Shown piece after piece: positions 1 through 12,403 of a DNA stretch of 64,000 nt. Every line of letters starts with the position of its first letter. The first letter of the stretch is position 1. The translations under genes and the position numbers were made by a program. The notes beneath the pieces are model-generated. The model was not told the DNA's origin. It worked only from the letters and a program-made list of their open reading frames with translations, and ran no database searches. The stretch is from Onchocerca lupi (taxonomy: Eukaryota > Nematoda > Chromadorea > Rhabditida > Onchocercidae): positions 186,001 to 250,000 of the forward strand of contig JAOVVO010000018.1 of assembly GCA_028564675.1 (NCBI GenBank), written 5' to 3'.

Positions 1-2
1 AC

Positions 3-80
3 GAAATAGCTCAGAATAATAAAATCGACAACGAACACGACGATGAAGTCAGAACTGACACCACGGATGGGAACACCTAG
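3..80 (+). CDS. Possible 3' end of a gene entering from the left edge
   Basis: Frame 3 is open from the window edge to a TAG at 78-80 and reads as an acidic, asparagine- and threonine-rich tail (contains NNKIDNEHDDEVRTDTTDG). The same frame is open again after the TAG, to a TAA at about 150. No domain or splice signal supports it, so it may be the end of a gene whose body lies outside the window, or chance. The opposite strand is also partly open here. Confidence 0.2.
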   Translation, partial: EIAQNNKIDNEHDDEVRTDTTDGNT

Positions 81-633
81 TCCAATCCTTCAACTCTTCT
101 GAACAAGCCAACTAAAATGAAGCCCAGCAAACCCATGGAGGACATAATGTAAAATTTATATCCCAGCTCTATTCTGTTACCATCAGATTCACAAAAGTAT
201 ACTATCCGCGAAAGTTATCATTCAAATCAACAAGTGTTTTACTTCTCCTGAGATGCTCTGATATCCCTAAGTCACTACCGACACCATTCAGATGAGTGAT
301 AAGATTAATTTGTAGAATTTTGTCAGAAAGATCAGTATGGATACATTTTAGAATGCATATCTTGTATGATAGAGGAATCAGAAGCAGTGACAAGTATTTG
401 AAACAGAAATATGAAGAGAAATATGCACAGTTTTTTAGACAAATGCAATCATCATGCGGCCAATAGATGAACTATACTCTATGATTTGCTCTATGAACGT
501 CAAGTTCTACTTAGCGCACTCGCCATGCTGTCGTCGAAATACACGTACTTGTATGGTATGTTGTAGATTGTCTAACCAGAATGTTTTCATTTTCGCTCAC
601 ATTCCCCCTAATATTTTCTGATAAATGGTCACA
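81..633. other. Stretch without a supported gene
   Basis: Only short open frames are seen. The longest, on the minus strand ending at 202, is 63 codons without a usable start and matches nothing I recognise. Confidence 0.5.
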
Positions 634-1873
634 TCATCTTTTCCACCCATCATTCATCCAGAATTTGCGACACATTCTTCTTTTCTGGTTGGGAATGTCC
701 ATGGATTCCATCGCTGTTTCCAGCATTTGTCCCCGATGTTTCACGGTCACTGCTGCTCCAGGATTACTTAATCTTGCTGAGTTCAACGAGCTCTTAGGAA
801 TATAGACGTTAGCTTCATTGACTATGTATTGTTATTCTGCTCAGTTATCGTTTCATGAAATATCCTTCTGATTTTATTTCTATTATCTGCAGAATATTGA
901 AAAAGCTATTTTTAAACAATTCCTGTATTGATTCGTTAATGAAACTTCAAATAATATTCAATCTTCTTTATTGGTTTTCTTTCTCTGTTCTTTCTCGCCT
1001 TTTTTTCAGACTACATTTTACCAAAAAAAGTAAGAGAGAGAGATCATATGCAGATCAGTCTCTATGTGTCTTGAAATAGGTCCCACTGGACAAAAAAATG
1101 AGTCTTCCATCGATATTTCATAGATTTCAAGCCTGAGCCATAGAACAAATTCCAAATTTGCACTTTATAAGAATCGTGTGCTTCATTTGGAATAGTACTG
1201 GTTAGCATTTATGACCTCTTTGGAATCCGACTATGATCCATCATATTAGAGATGCATTGTTAATTAGCGCTAAATTCGGATTATAAGATGAAGTTCAACA
1301 AATCAGTCAATTTTTGCTGTACCGTAATCATATTGATAACGACAGTATTTTGATATTCACAATATTGCATATGCTTGTTTACATTTCAAAGGGTCATAAC
1401 ACAGATGCAAATGCCCAATAGATGCATTTTAAGGTAGTGCAATATTTGCACTGATGTACTTTTTTGATAATGCAACAATACTTCTGATTACTGACAAAGC
1501 TTGAACGGGAAAAGTAGGTTGGGGCAAATGAAGACGGGTCTCCAACATCTTCGGTATCAGATTTCTGAATGTCATGCAAATGAAGAATCGTTAAACACAT
1601 GTTGTTCATTTTGATTATTTGCTCATAAAGTTCCAGAAGAAATTATGAATTATTGAAAGAAGTTCCATGCGGAGTTGTTTTACACGTAAAAAGAAGAAGA
1701 AGATGATATGGTCATTTGACTGTAGTCTATTTTGCGCATATGGAATTTTGGCAGGACTTACTTTTCAAAGTGCAAATAAGGGAGGAGATTGCTGGTATCT
1801 CCAAATTTCGTTGTGACGAAATGCTGAGGCGCTTATGTCGATCCTCCATAATTGCCTTCGACTGACTCATAAA
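634..1873 (-). CDS. Unidentified minus-strand exon fragments
   Basis: Three stretches look coding on the minus strand. A block ending at a strong GTAAGT donor at 1764 can be read from an ATG at about 1870 (MSQSKAIMEDRHKRLSISS). A second, 1564-1496, lies between a TTCAG acceptor and a GTCAGT donor and reads KSDTEDVGDPSSFAPTYFS. A third, 792-634, runs from a CCTAAG acceptor to a stop and reads SSLNSARLSNPGAAVTVKH. The second and third join in phase. The first does not join the second in phase, so it may be untranslated or wrongly framed. I recognise no family. Codon composition is better than in the flanking DNA, but the model is weak. Confidence 0.28.
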
Positions 1874-2156
1874 CTGTCGCCATGGTTGCTATGGAAGCAA
1901 AAGGACGCATTTTTAAAAGGATTAAAAAGCTTGAGTAGTATATAAAATGATTGCCTGGGCTGGGCTGTTCGTAATACCTGGCCATCATTACTACCATCCT
2001 CGACCACCTTATTACCCCGAATTTGCTTATAGAATGCTGTCAGTTCACTCGTAATAAAGATTTGGTGCAGTTGAAAAGTGGGAATTTTTCTTTCCTAATA
2101 TAATTGCAATTATTCAGATTGTCACCAGGCTGCTCCGTTTCTCACTACTGATCACT

Positions 2157-5100
2157 ATGTGTATGGTAGGCTTGTTGATCTTATTCATTAGCAGGCTAAC
2201 TGAATATATCCAACATTTTTCATTGCTACTTCTTCTTCACTATTCCAAATTACCGTTACGGTTTCTTTGCTTTGGAAAGAATTGTGTTATTCTTAATATG
2301 ATTTTTTATACTGTTGCATGGAATTTTGACGATACATTGGTCGTGTATGCACAGACTTGCCCTGGTAATGCTTATTTTTTATTTCAACTTTTTTAAATTA
2401 AAATTTCGCTTTATTTTCAATCCTTTTTGAAAATCAAACTGATAGAATGATATATAAGGATAAATAATAATGCTTGAAACTAAAGCAAGCTTCATGAATG
2501 AAAGCTTACCACTTAATGATATTATCATAAGGTTTGAATTCTTGCAGTCCCAGTTATTCTCTAATTCAATTCCTATTCTTTGAAGCGAATGATATATAAG
2601 GATAAATAATAATGTTTGAAACTAAAGCAAACTTCATGAATGAAAGCTTACTACTTAATGATATTATCATAGGGTTTGAGTTCTTGCAGTCCTAGTTATT
2701 CTCTAATTCAATTCCTATTCTTTGAAGCGCTAGAATCGCTTGCTGGATCGCCAAACTTGGTTTTCGAATGACTTTACTTCCATTTTTTGCATATATTTTT
2801 TCAAGTTCCACTTTCCAAATGTTGATGGTACTGTAGCAGAGCCGATAATACTGCAAGCGAAGTCCAATACTCCGCCAGTCTATTTTCACACAATTGGATA
2901 TGAAACCGGTCGATATGCAAATAACATGCGATGCAGTTGGATATTGATGGGTAGCAGTAGCTGGAAAAGAATAATGCTAACTGTTCATGATTCCAGTATT
3001 GATGATGCTTTGTTCTCGGAATGTGACGACTATTGCTCCATTCACGACGGCAAGTCTTTTTTGGTTAAAATCATAATGTTTCAAAAACTAAAAGAGAAAG
3101 GCAAGTAAAGAAAGCATGTGGCCTTCTCAAGTGTCCATTGCTTTTTGCAGGCAATACGTCCAAAGCAGCAGAAATCGTACGTTGGTGTGGTGAAAAGCAT
3201 CCGGATGCGATTATCAGTACTACCAGTTCACTTTATGTGTATTTTCACAGCGACGAAGCATTCCAAGGAAGAGGCATCAACATGTCCTTCACCGAATTTG
3301 GTATTTTCCTTTTTAAATATGACCAGTTCTGGTCTCTGAGATTCAATTACAGCATCTCTATGGGACGTTTACTGCGTAAGATTACATTTTTGTTTATAAT
3401 TTACACGATTAATGCTAAATTGTGCCAGGAAAATTATCTAGAAGAATTGAATTTAGCAAAAGTAACTAAAATCGTTCAAAAATTGCAAGTTACTTATATA
3501 CAATGGTTTCCAGTGATTTGCAATCTCTTTATCACGAATAACTTCTCTGCAAATGTTCAAATTCACTTGAGAATACTGGAGATGCTAACTTCTACGTAAA
3601 TTTGTGAATGAATCCATAGAGGCAATTTGAAGTAGATTACGGAGAATAGTTGTATTGTGTAAGGTATTAGAAATACTTAGTATGGTGCAAATTCATGCAG
3701 TCGAAAAGACTAATTATTCATCCGCTATATTCCATGTGAAATATTTCCAGATATGCCAGGATGTCCACCGAGCTGGACTACCAGTTCAGTAGGTTATTGT
3801 TATCTATTAAAAAAACCGACTCACGGTTTGACTTGGTTAGAAGCACAGAAAGAATGTAGTTTGGAACGCAGCAATCTGCTTACATTAACCTCTGCCGATG
3901 AGTATTCTTCTGTTGCGGGTAACTTTTGATCGCATGTTCCTATCAGACGATAAAAAGAGAGACAAATTTTGCTTAAGTTTATGAATCTCAATGATAAATT
4001 AATATATTTCAGCAATTTATGCAAAAACCAAAACACTTCCATGGATTGGTTATATGGATTATAGTAGTGAAGGCAAATTTATGCCCGTGGATCCAAACTC
4101 CGAACCTTGGCCAGAAGAGTTCGTAGATGATAATTTATCCAACATTGAAAACAAGACGGAAAATTTCTTCTCTGGTATACCCGGTACTGTTCTAGTACCG
4201 GCAGTTGTGATGATCATCCTATCACACAAACAGATATTTGGTACCACATCAACGAGGAATTTAGTCAAATTGCATTTAGCAGAGACAGCTGTACATATTA
4301 TAAACAGCAGTAAAATATTGCACAAAAGTCAAGCAACTTACGCAAAATATTCAGTACTAATGTATCCTAAAGTATCGGATATATGAAATTATTCCAAAAC
4401 TGCCAACCATGATGAGCATTTTGCTTTAAATAACAGGATAAAAACATTCGAAATGAAATCCAGTAGTAAAGATTATCTAATCAATTGATAGTTTCAGTTT
4501 GCCGAAACTCACAGGAAGTTCTGGTCAAAAGTGCGTCTATGTAGATTGGCGTAACAGGGAGGGAGACGTCTTGGCTGTGGATGATTGCAGAAATCGCCAT
4601 GAATATATATGCAAGCGCCGGCAAGGTAACATTTGACCTCGGCAATGTCCAACAATAAACAATACAGCGAAGAACTGACTCCAAAGAAATACTTTCAGAT
4701 GGCACCACGATACCGTACGTTGCACAAGAAGAAGTAATGCTTAGTGGCCTTGCGAAGTCTTCCATCAGTTTCACTATTTGGTTGTTTATAATCCTACTTG
4801 TTCTGCTGATGCTTATCTTATTTTATTTATGTTACCGGAAGTGCAGAAAGCAACATGCGCTGTCACGTATTGGGAGTTCTGATATAAACCAGCGCTTGGT
4901 TACGGGAATCGATATGCAGCGGACTGCTACATCTACTGTAATACCACATATCGGAAGTTCCGAAATCCAGAAAACTGACAATGTTGCTATAAACACTGAT
5001 GGCGCTAGGAATGATGCACTAATTACAGCAACTGGAAACCCTTGCAATTTAGTGTTGGAAGGAGGTTCATCAAGGTTAGTTGTCGGAAAATCATTGGAAG

Positions 5101-5690
5101 AGTATTTTCTTTCTTGTTATGAATAATCAGGTTATATTCTCATGTCCCAAACTCAAAACGAACAATTACTGCTAGTATAGTGGAAAAAGTTGTTTTTCTT
5201 TGTCTCTTTACACTGAAAATAAACAATATAGCAGGACAAGAATGGAAACAAGCAAAATTGAATAAAGACTTCTGGTAGCAATTCACATGAGTACTAGCAA
5301 GATCTAATAAAAAGAATTAAATCGGAAGTCATAAATGAACATAATTACAGACAAGCAATAGAACAAAATATTCCGAGTCAAAATTCGCACTCGGTACGGC
5401 AGTTGTACCTGGAACGAATTGAACCAACAGTTCTGACAATCGAACCACGTTCTAATGCCCGTCAAGCAAGTGAGGAGCGCCTTTCGGTACTTAGTCGAAG
5501 CAAACAAAATCTATCGTTTAGCGGACGGGAAAGTACAATGGGCAGTACAATGAGGGAAGAAGCAATACTGAAAATTCGTCGCGGTGAACTGTTTGAGCGT
5601 CCACGTGTATCTGTTCTGGACCATACATCGGCTATTAGCCTTGACGAATTCTGGAACAGAAATGAAATGTCAATAATTAACAGGAATTAG
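2157..5690 (+). CDS. CUB and C-type lectin single-pass membrane protein
   Basis: Likely exons are 2157?-2364, 2840-3049, 3151-3300, 3751-3918, 4013-4174, 4515-4625, 4699-5074 and 5351-5690 (TAG). Introns are phase 1 except the last (phase 2), and all frames connect. After a hydrophobic N-terminal exon with uncertain start, exons 2-3 encode a CUB domain (ECDDYC, then RWCGEKHP and FHSDEAFQGRG). Exons 4-6 encode a C-type lectin fold: GYCYLL, KECSLERSNLLTL, LPWIGY, then CVYVDW and DDCRNRHEYICK. The usual EPN/QPD and WND calcium ligands are not visible (AVDD replaces WND), so calcium-dependent sugar binding is doubtful. Exon 7 has one transmembrane helix at about 4770-4840 followed by KCRK, and the rest is a cytoplasmic tail of about 200 residues. 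Inferred role: surface recognition or adhesion receptor. Intron 2 starts with GC. Confidence 0.85.
2445..2728. repeat. 142-base tandem duplication in lectin intron 1
   Basis: Two head-to-tail copies, 2445-2586 and 2587-2728, differ at only a few positions. Both begin GAATGATATATAAGG and end CTTTGAAGC. The array lies in the first intron of the CUB/lectin gene, about 110 bases before exon 2. Confidence 0.93.
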
Positions 5691-7104
5691 TCGTGAAATT
5701 ATCCATTTAGTGCCTCCCTTATACAAAATATTTACCAGTTCTTTTTTTATTCTTTATTTAAAGCAGCCACCATTATCTGTCAGATGCATAACCATCTAAA
5801 CGTGCAAAGTGTAATATCATTATATCGTCCTTTTTCAAGTCTTCCATCATTCTTCAATAATTATCTTGTACTCTCAGAAATGACCATTTATCGCTGGATT
5901 AAATCTTTTATAGTATTCAAGCAGACAGAATCATCATGATGTAAAATTGTGGACCAAAAGGGTCAAAAACTGTTTCCATATAACACCTGTCAACAGTCAT
6001 CACGAAAAAACATACTAGTTCTATAGCTGAAACGAAATTAAGGAAGCTAACGGTGGAATAAACAATAACCAATGGAAACTACTGTGATAAACGGAAAATT
6101 TTTGAAAGACAAAGTAATAACATTATAAAACAGCGAATGAAATTAGAAACTAACGATTGATTCATATGACGAAAGACAGAACATCATTTTTACAAATGAG
6201 ACGTCTGTCAATGGGATAATGAGAGGATGGCAACAGAATGTGACGTAGGAAAGTCCGGCCCTGTTTCAATCCTAAAAAACAACGCCAGTTCTCCAGGAAT
6301 CCAAGATCGGTTGGTGGACGCCATCTGTGCTGTTTCCGCCGGTAATCACGATGTTGCTAAATAGTTAAGAATTCAAAATGAACGAAAACAACAGAGTTTA
6401 AAGAAACGACTACGAAACATGCAAGTTTTTTAAAGGTTCACTTGGAAACAAAGCATATTGATTATTCAATAAGGAATCCTAACTGCTCATAATGCATGAA
6501 CTGGAACGCAACAGTTCATAACTCATGGTCTTATCTTTCTTGCCTTGAGTATTCCATCCATGTCTGATGTTCAACCCATTAGTAAAGGAATAACAATACA
6601 TTTTAAACTTGAAACATACACAAAGCATACCCGGTTTACCTAGCTTTAAAGGATTTCCGAGAATTTTTAGTCTTTTCATCGTTTGCATTCACTGCATTCC
6701 ACAATCTTTCTTGTTTTTTTAAGTATAAATGAAAGAAAATTTCCTTTCTAATCTTAGCTAAATAATCATGATTTAAGATTAATTGACAATAGGGCCTAAA
6801 TATGGAAGATTATACGTTTTAAAATCTAAGGTAGCCAAGGAGATACTGGTGAACTTGAATTAACTTTTTAACGTTAGCGACTAAATATGGCTTGAAGATG
6901 ATTTTTGGTAAGCGAGACAATATACGTAGGTTGTATGCGAATAACCAAGCAACGTTGCACAACCGACTCAGTTTAAGGAAAAATTCTTAAATGCAAATAT
7001 CGGAGAACTAATTCCCACAGCGGCAAAGTTATTTCCATTTTATGCTCAAATGCTGACCTGAAATTGCCGACTGAAAATCAATAAATTCACACACCGATTA
7101 AAAC
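5691..7104. other. Intergenic stretch between lectin and DHHC genes
   Basis: No gene is supported. A small GC-richer block at 6227-6364 is open on the plus strand (45 codons starting MATECDVGKSG) and partly on the minus strand (contains NIVITGGNS). Neither reading extends far, and the rest is AT-rich. Confidence 0.5.
6057..6062 (+). terminator. Possible polyadenylation signal of the lectin gene
   Basis: An AATAAA hexamer lies 367 bases after the lectin stop codon. It is the first one seen downstream on that strand, but the hexamer is common in AT-rich DNA. Confidence 0.25.
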
Positions 7105-8823
7105 CTAAAATGAAATCTGTCTCAAAAAAATGGAATTAAAGGGATGAAAACCAGCCAAATAATCGACGAAAGTTTCGCCAATTGAGATTAAATACATGTT
7201 CCATGCTACGAACATTCCAAGAATGATAAATAAAAGCGCTGCGAGTCCATAAACAAAACAAATATAACTGCTCAGAAGATTTGGCATCAGTGAACAAAGC
7301 AAGCCACGCCACGGTGCCAATGATAAATGTTGAGCACAATATGGTATCGCTGATAAGCGCTGCAAAGTCCAGTATTTGCTTAAAATAGTTACCAGATACA
7401 AGCATTAAATTTACTTCTTCCAAAACGTCTCGACGTTAAACGTCAGATTTCATCGCTGTTCAAGACGCTAACAAAGATACAAATTAATGAGGATGACGTT
7501 TAATGACGTCGAAATTTTCTGGAATAAAGAAAACTTGCTCCAATAAATAATGACAGAGACAGTATAATTAAATGTACTTCAACATTAAGATCACATATAG
7601 AGTATCTTTCCAAGATAATATATTAATCTGAACAGGAAACCCTTAATTTGTTTAGAAATGGACTGTCTCTAATATAGAAGACTGGAGTTCATCGACTGCA
7701 AGCCTTTTTCAGCAACTGAAAAAAGTTCGCAATAATGACAGAAGTGAGCAGCAATAATGTGTGCTGCAATCATCAACGATGTGCCTACATCGTCACTTTG
7801 CTACATTCTACAAATAATTTTTTCAAAATTATTTCCTCTAAATATAAATAAAAGGAAAACGTATAAATACATAGAATATATAGAAACTAACATTAACAGA
7901 ATAGAAGTGTTCCCAGAAGGCCGTATAATTGGCAGTGAGTATGAAGCACTGCGAAAACCACACATAGAAAACGAATTGTAAGAAATAGCGATGATTATTG
8001 AGACCCACACATTGATTGATCCATACACAATGATGGTCCATATATAGCACACAACGACCACAAAGTGAACAATGGTGTGCCCCTTCCGGTTTGTGGTAGC
8101 CACAAGAGATGCACAACGGCTCCTCATCAGACTGTAAATGTTATAATTGCTGATAAAAAAAGAATAAAAAATATTAGGAATATTTGCAAAGTATGTTTTG
8201 GAAACGACTTACAAATTCTGGTCGTCCAGGATCCACTGAGCACGCTTTCTGATAATGAAATAGAATGCAAACAATTAAGTATGCTCCGATAGTATAATAT
8301 AGAGGAATAAGAAATGATGGTCGTACTTGTTGCTCATATGGGAATAGGATAAGATATTCGCATCCAACAATTATTACCAATAAGAAATGAACAAGACAAT
8401 ATAAACCCTAAAATATATTGTTATCAATATTGATCACTTCAAGATAATATTAAATGAAAGCACTGTCCGAATGAAAGCATTTAAGAATCAGATATAATGT
8501 GAGCTGAATGAGGAAAATACCGCTATTACTTGAAGACGATATTGATGATGATTAAAATTAGGAGTATAAACCTGATCTTGATCGTTCAAAAATATAAATA
8601 TTAATTAGATTCCTTTTCATTTCTTTGTAGCTCTTATGGGAAACTTATGGAAGTCAAAAAATATACGTAAAAATGGGAAAACAAGGCTGGAAAATTAGCT
8701 TACTGTTCCTAAACCTGTTCGAATAAAAGCATTCAGGAATCGGATATAATGTAAGCTGATTGAAGAAGGTGCCGCAGAAACTCCTGTAACGAAGCGACGT
8801 GACCACAAATGAAATTTCAACAT
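7105..8823 (-). CDS. DHHC palmitoyltransferase, ZDHHC16-like
   Basis: Exons in transcript order are 8823-8704, 8407-8213, 8131-7898 and 7359-7105 (TAG). All introns are phase 0, giving 267 residues. The family transfers palmitate to cysteines of target proteins at internal membranes. Exon 2 holds two hydrophobic segments (LYCLVHFLLVIIV and YTIGAYLIVCILF). Exon 3 holds the cysteine-rich domain: CISCGYHKPEGAHHCSLCG, the catalytic DHHC at 8027-8038, and CVGLNNHRYFLQF. Exon 4 holds a further membrane segment followed by ISIGETFVDYL, which matches the GET motif after the last helix in ZDHHC16. The protein is about 110 residues shorter than human ZDHHC16 and ends soon after GET, so either the tail is truncated or a 3' exon was missed. 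The start ATG is the only one in frame in exon 1 with reasonable context. Confidence 0.88.
8461..8530 (-). pseudogene. Decayed copy of DHHC gene exon 1
   Basis: About 70 bases align without gaps to 8713-8782, part of the first coding exon of the palmitoyltransferase, at roughly 75-80 percent identity. Read on the minus strand in the equivalent frame, this copy has a stop where the intact exon encodes the residue after IRF. It lies within intron 1, so it is a local exon duplication that no longer codes. Confidence 0.7.
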
Positions 8824-9321
8824 GTACCAATTCGAGATGTCACTTCCCCTTAGCAAAAATCTATCTCCAACAGTTCGAATCAATGATACCTGAATACAGA
8901 AAATATACATATAGCATCTAATTTCCGAATGACATCCTCAAAGATATAATGCCACAATATAAAATTACAAGAGATGGATGAAATTTGAATGAATCTAACG
9001 ACTAATACTGAAAAATTCTAGATCATTCTTACACACTCCTCGACAACTACCACAGTCGAATATGTCTTCAATATTGCAAACATGTTAATATACCTTCAAA
9101 CGTGAGCACCATATGTTTAACACTTGTCCTTTGAATCTTCCAGAGATATCGACCAATACTTATCTAGCAACATAGTTCTCTTTACTTGATAACCAATCAT
9201 CCAGAAAGATTCTCGCCCTGAATTATAACCAAACTAACAATTAATTCTCCCAATAAATTGTTCACTCTCACACCACTCATCACCTGAACTTCTCTACTCC
9301 TCCCAGTAGGCATATTGGTGC
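8824..9321. other. Upstream region of the DHHC gene
   Basis: No coding sequence is supported. The promoter or leader of the minus-strand DHHC gene should lie here, but no clear motif is visible. Confidence 0.4.
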
Positions 9322-10459
9322 AGCCTTCACGACAAGGACGTAATGCAAACTGTCAGGATCATGGAACAGAAGCTTTCGATACAGAGTTGAATATATGGAG
9401 CGAAGTGGTCGAAATAAAATTTGTTGATTTGTCCAACGTAACAAATATTGTAATGATTACTAACAATTAGTTAGCAATCTAATGAATAATAGTGAGTACA
9501 ATTAATGAATATGAAGGCTTTCATCGATGTCTATGTCATCAATGAATTGGTGCAAAAAATTATCGGTCATCTTAATGTGAGTTTAATTCTGCACATTTAA
9601 AATTTGTATTGGTCATCTGAAATTGGAAAAATCTTGAAATATTATCAAAGATAGATTTATATTTTTATGTAGATCGAGTCTAACAATAGATTGACTGTAC
9701 TCATTTAATAGAATTATTCGGAAAAATCTAATTACTTATATCACAAAGAATTATTGAATTAGACGATTCTGATTTATGCAAAAAGCTCTTGCGCAAGCAG
9801 CGGAATATGCAGCGTATTATTGAGCTCATATCACCTTTTTTCTGCATTAATTTCTTACTTGTCGTATGTCCTATGAACTAATTGAATATCGCTTGCCTTT
9901 GTTCTTTTGCGCTTCCGAACCGCTTGTTGCCATATTAGAGGCTGCTGATGGCATAAACAGTGATTACCAAAGTCACAGTTACTGAAATCTGAAAACGATG
10001 GCTTCATCGGAATCGGTAGAATCTGCTTAGCTTCCGTCCTCACACGGTGCACATCCGTTCAGACAGCATGATGATCGCAACACAATATACTTGAATTTTC
10101 ATTCGTAAAAAGTAAATGAATTCATTCAACGAGAAGAAATGAATGGTTCGGGAAGAGTTAAAACTTAAAAAATTATCACATTTAAACTATCTTTTTTCTT
10201 TCTACTTTTAGTAAAAATCTGAACTGATTATCCGATGAAACAGAAAGTTCAATAAATTTTGAAGGAATCGAACAAGTCTGGAAAATCTATTGCAAATGGA
10301 TTTATGTTGCCACTTCCATTGGCCTATTTCTAGCGGTATGCGCTTTTATGTTATTACTCTTCAACTACCTGCAACTACATGAAGAAATTTGTGAAGATGT
10401 CGGAAGAGACAACGCAGCAACAAACGATAATTTTAACATCAAAAATGGAATTTCTTAGA
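9322..10459 (+). CDS. Possible small membrane protein, weak model
   Basis: Two blocks look coding. 9322-9437 follows a TGGTGCAG acceptor, reads QDHGTEAFDTELNIWSEVVE, and precedes a GTAACA donor. 10245-10459 follows a possible AAACAG acceptor and ends with TAG. It encodes one hydrophobic helix of about 24 residues (YVATSIGLFLAVCAFMLLLF) with an acidic tail (CEDVGRDNAATNDNFN). A third block at 9855-10070 is open in several frames on both strands. No start codon or complete exon chain could be built, and the first block is also open on the minus strand. I do not recognise a family. Confidence 0.27.
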
Positions 10460-12403
10460 ATTTTACGGACATATTTAAATTTTTTAAACAGAGAATGGCA
10501 AATTTCGTAAAATGACTTATAAATTACATGAATACTCATTCTTTGTTAGTAGAAATGCAATTAATTAAATTATATCAGTTATAAAAAAGCTAAGCAAAAA
10601 TAAAATGAGTAAATTATCAAACAGCGAAAAGTGATTAAGACTAAAGCGAATTCCGTCGTTGGGCTGCGACTTGAAGCGACACATCTGGGACCGGAAATTG
10701 ATGCTTATATTTGTTCCGAGAAGATTCCAATACCACAACTATTCTCGAAAGTAAATATTTGCATATCATTTACTTGGCGTATAATACTGTTGTGATGACA
10801 ACCGATTTTACAGAGCATTCGAAAAGCCATCACACGAAACTAAGCTGTAGAAAAGTCATTTGCAACGAGCAAAGTGCCAGAGTATTTTACCATTTGTAAT
10901 TAATTAATTGCCTTCACTTTATTCCTTTGAGATGGCATGAATGCAACTTAATATTGGCGATTTTAATGACGAATTACCATATTTGCTAATAAAGACTAGT
11001 AATGATTATATTAATTAATAAGAAAGAGGAAAAATACGTAGTAAATAAAAAGGAATTTTGTTGCTTATTTGAAATGCTTTTTTTTTCCTGTGTTGTCCAC
11101 AATCCGTTTTGTACAGTAATTTGGGATTATATCCTATGAAACCTGTCGCCATTAATGCCGTACAACTGCCAGAATGTCGTATTTCCATTTATTTTTAACG
11201 CATACTATTTTTTTAAAATTGTCATCTACTTGACAGAATACTCTTTTCCTGCTACAGATTATTTACAGTAAGATCCGCATCTTATCCTTCGCACATCAAT
11301 TAGGCCTGTCTATGGATTTTTTGAAATTTACAATAGTAATCCTCAAGTCATTATTAGATGATAGGCAGATCACACTGCCTGATCTGAATCAACATGTAGT
11401 ATTTTTCGTAGTTTCTTCTCGGTTTGCACTATATTTCTAAAGTAACGCTTTTAATGCTATGGCAGAACTTGTGCTCTACATTTGCATGTAAAACCCATAA
11501 GTTAAAGAAATAATGTAGATGAAATCTTTCAAGCCCTAATGTTCCATTGACTAAAAGACTCAATCAGAACCAGATTTCTTTCAATCCTGAACCCCTCAAT
11601 TCTCTCTTTTTTACTGACATATAATACACTTATGTTCGAATTTCAATGATGATATCGTCCTACATAGTAATTTCTCATAGAATGTTACTGTTCTCCTAGC
11701 AACCTTAACTAAAAATATGACAAAACCGTTGTCTAGAATCTGGTTTATTTCTTTTAACCTTCTTAAATCTCGTGTGCTCAGTAAGGTAACTTTTTCACTG
11801 TTTATTCATTTTCCATTTTTCACAGCATGCAAACAATATAAAAGTGCGAAGTATGCAAAATATTTCAAAATCGTTGAGTTTTTCTATATTTTCCCCTTTG
11901 TTAGAACACCTCGCTTACACTCGACATTTGCTATGCCATTCCAATCCATCTTAAAAATCTTGATTCAAATTTGGGAATTCCAACTAACGAGTAATTCTTG
12001 GAACTGTTAATTCATTTTCCAATTTTTAGAACAGTAAAGAAAAAAGTTAAACCACTCAACGATTTCGGGCTATTAAAAATTTAAAAACAGATATATCCGG
12101 AAGAGCGGACATCGCTAATTACCTCATTACGGAACGCACTGATGAACTGTGAGTACTACTAGTACTGATAAGAGTGTGCAATGATTTGTACAAAACAACG
12201 GAAGCAGTATTCAAGAAGTAACATATAGCGATATAAGCATAACAAAACAAAGACTAAACAAACTTAATAAGTCAAAAGGAAAAAGTATGGGCAAAAATGT
12301 ACCCAGATGAAAGTGAAATTTCCTTTGTATATATATATATATATAAAGAGAGAGAAAAAAAAGTCTTCCGTTGATATATCAGTAAAACGAAATGACGGGA
12401 AAG
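10460..12403. other. Intergenic stretch, nothing recognised
   Basis: AT-rich DNA with only short chance-length open frames. A (TA)n run of about 17 bases lies near 12328-12344, followed by GA-rich sequence. Confidence 0.5.

Noticed and set aside
7801..8127. Minus-strand 108-codon frame overlapping the DHHC exon
   Set aside because: A shadow of the true frame that carries DHHC and the zinc cysteines.
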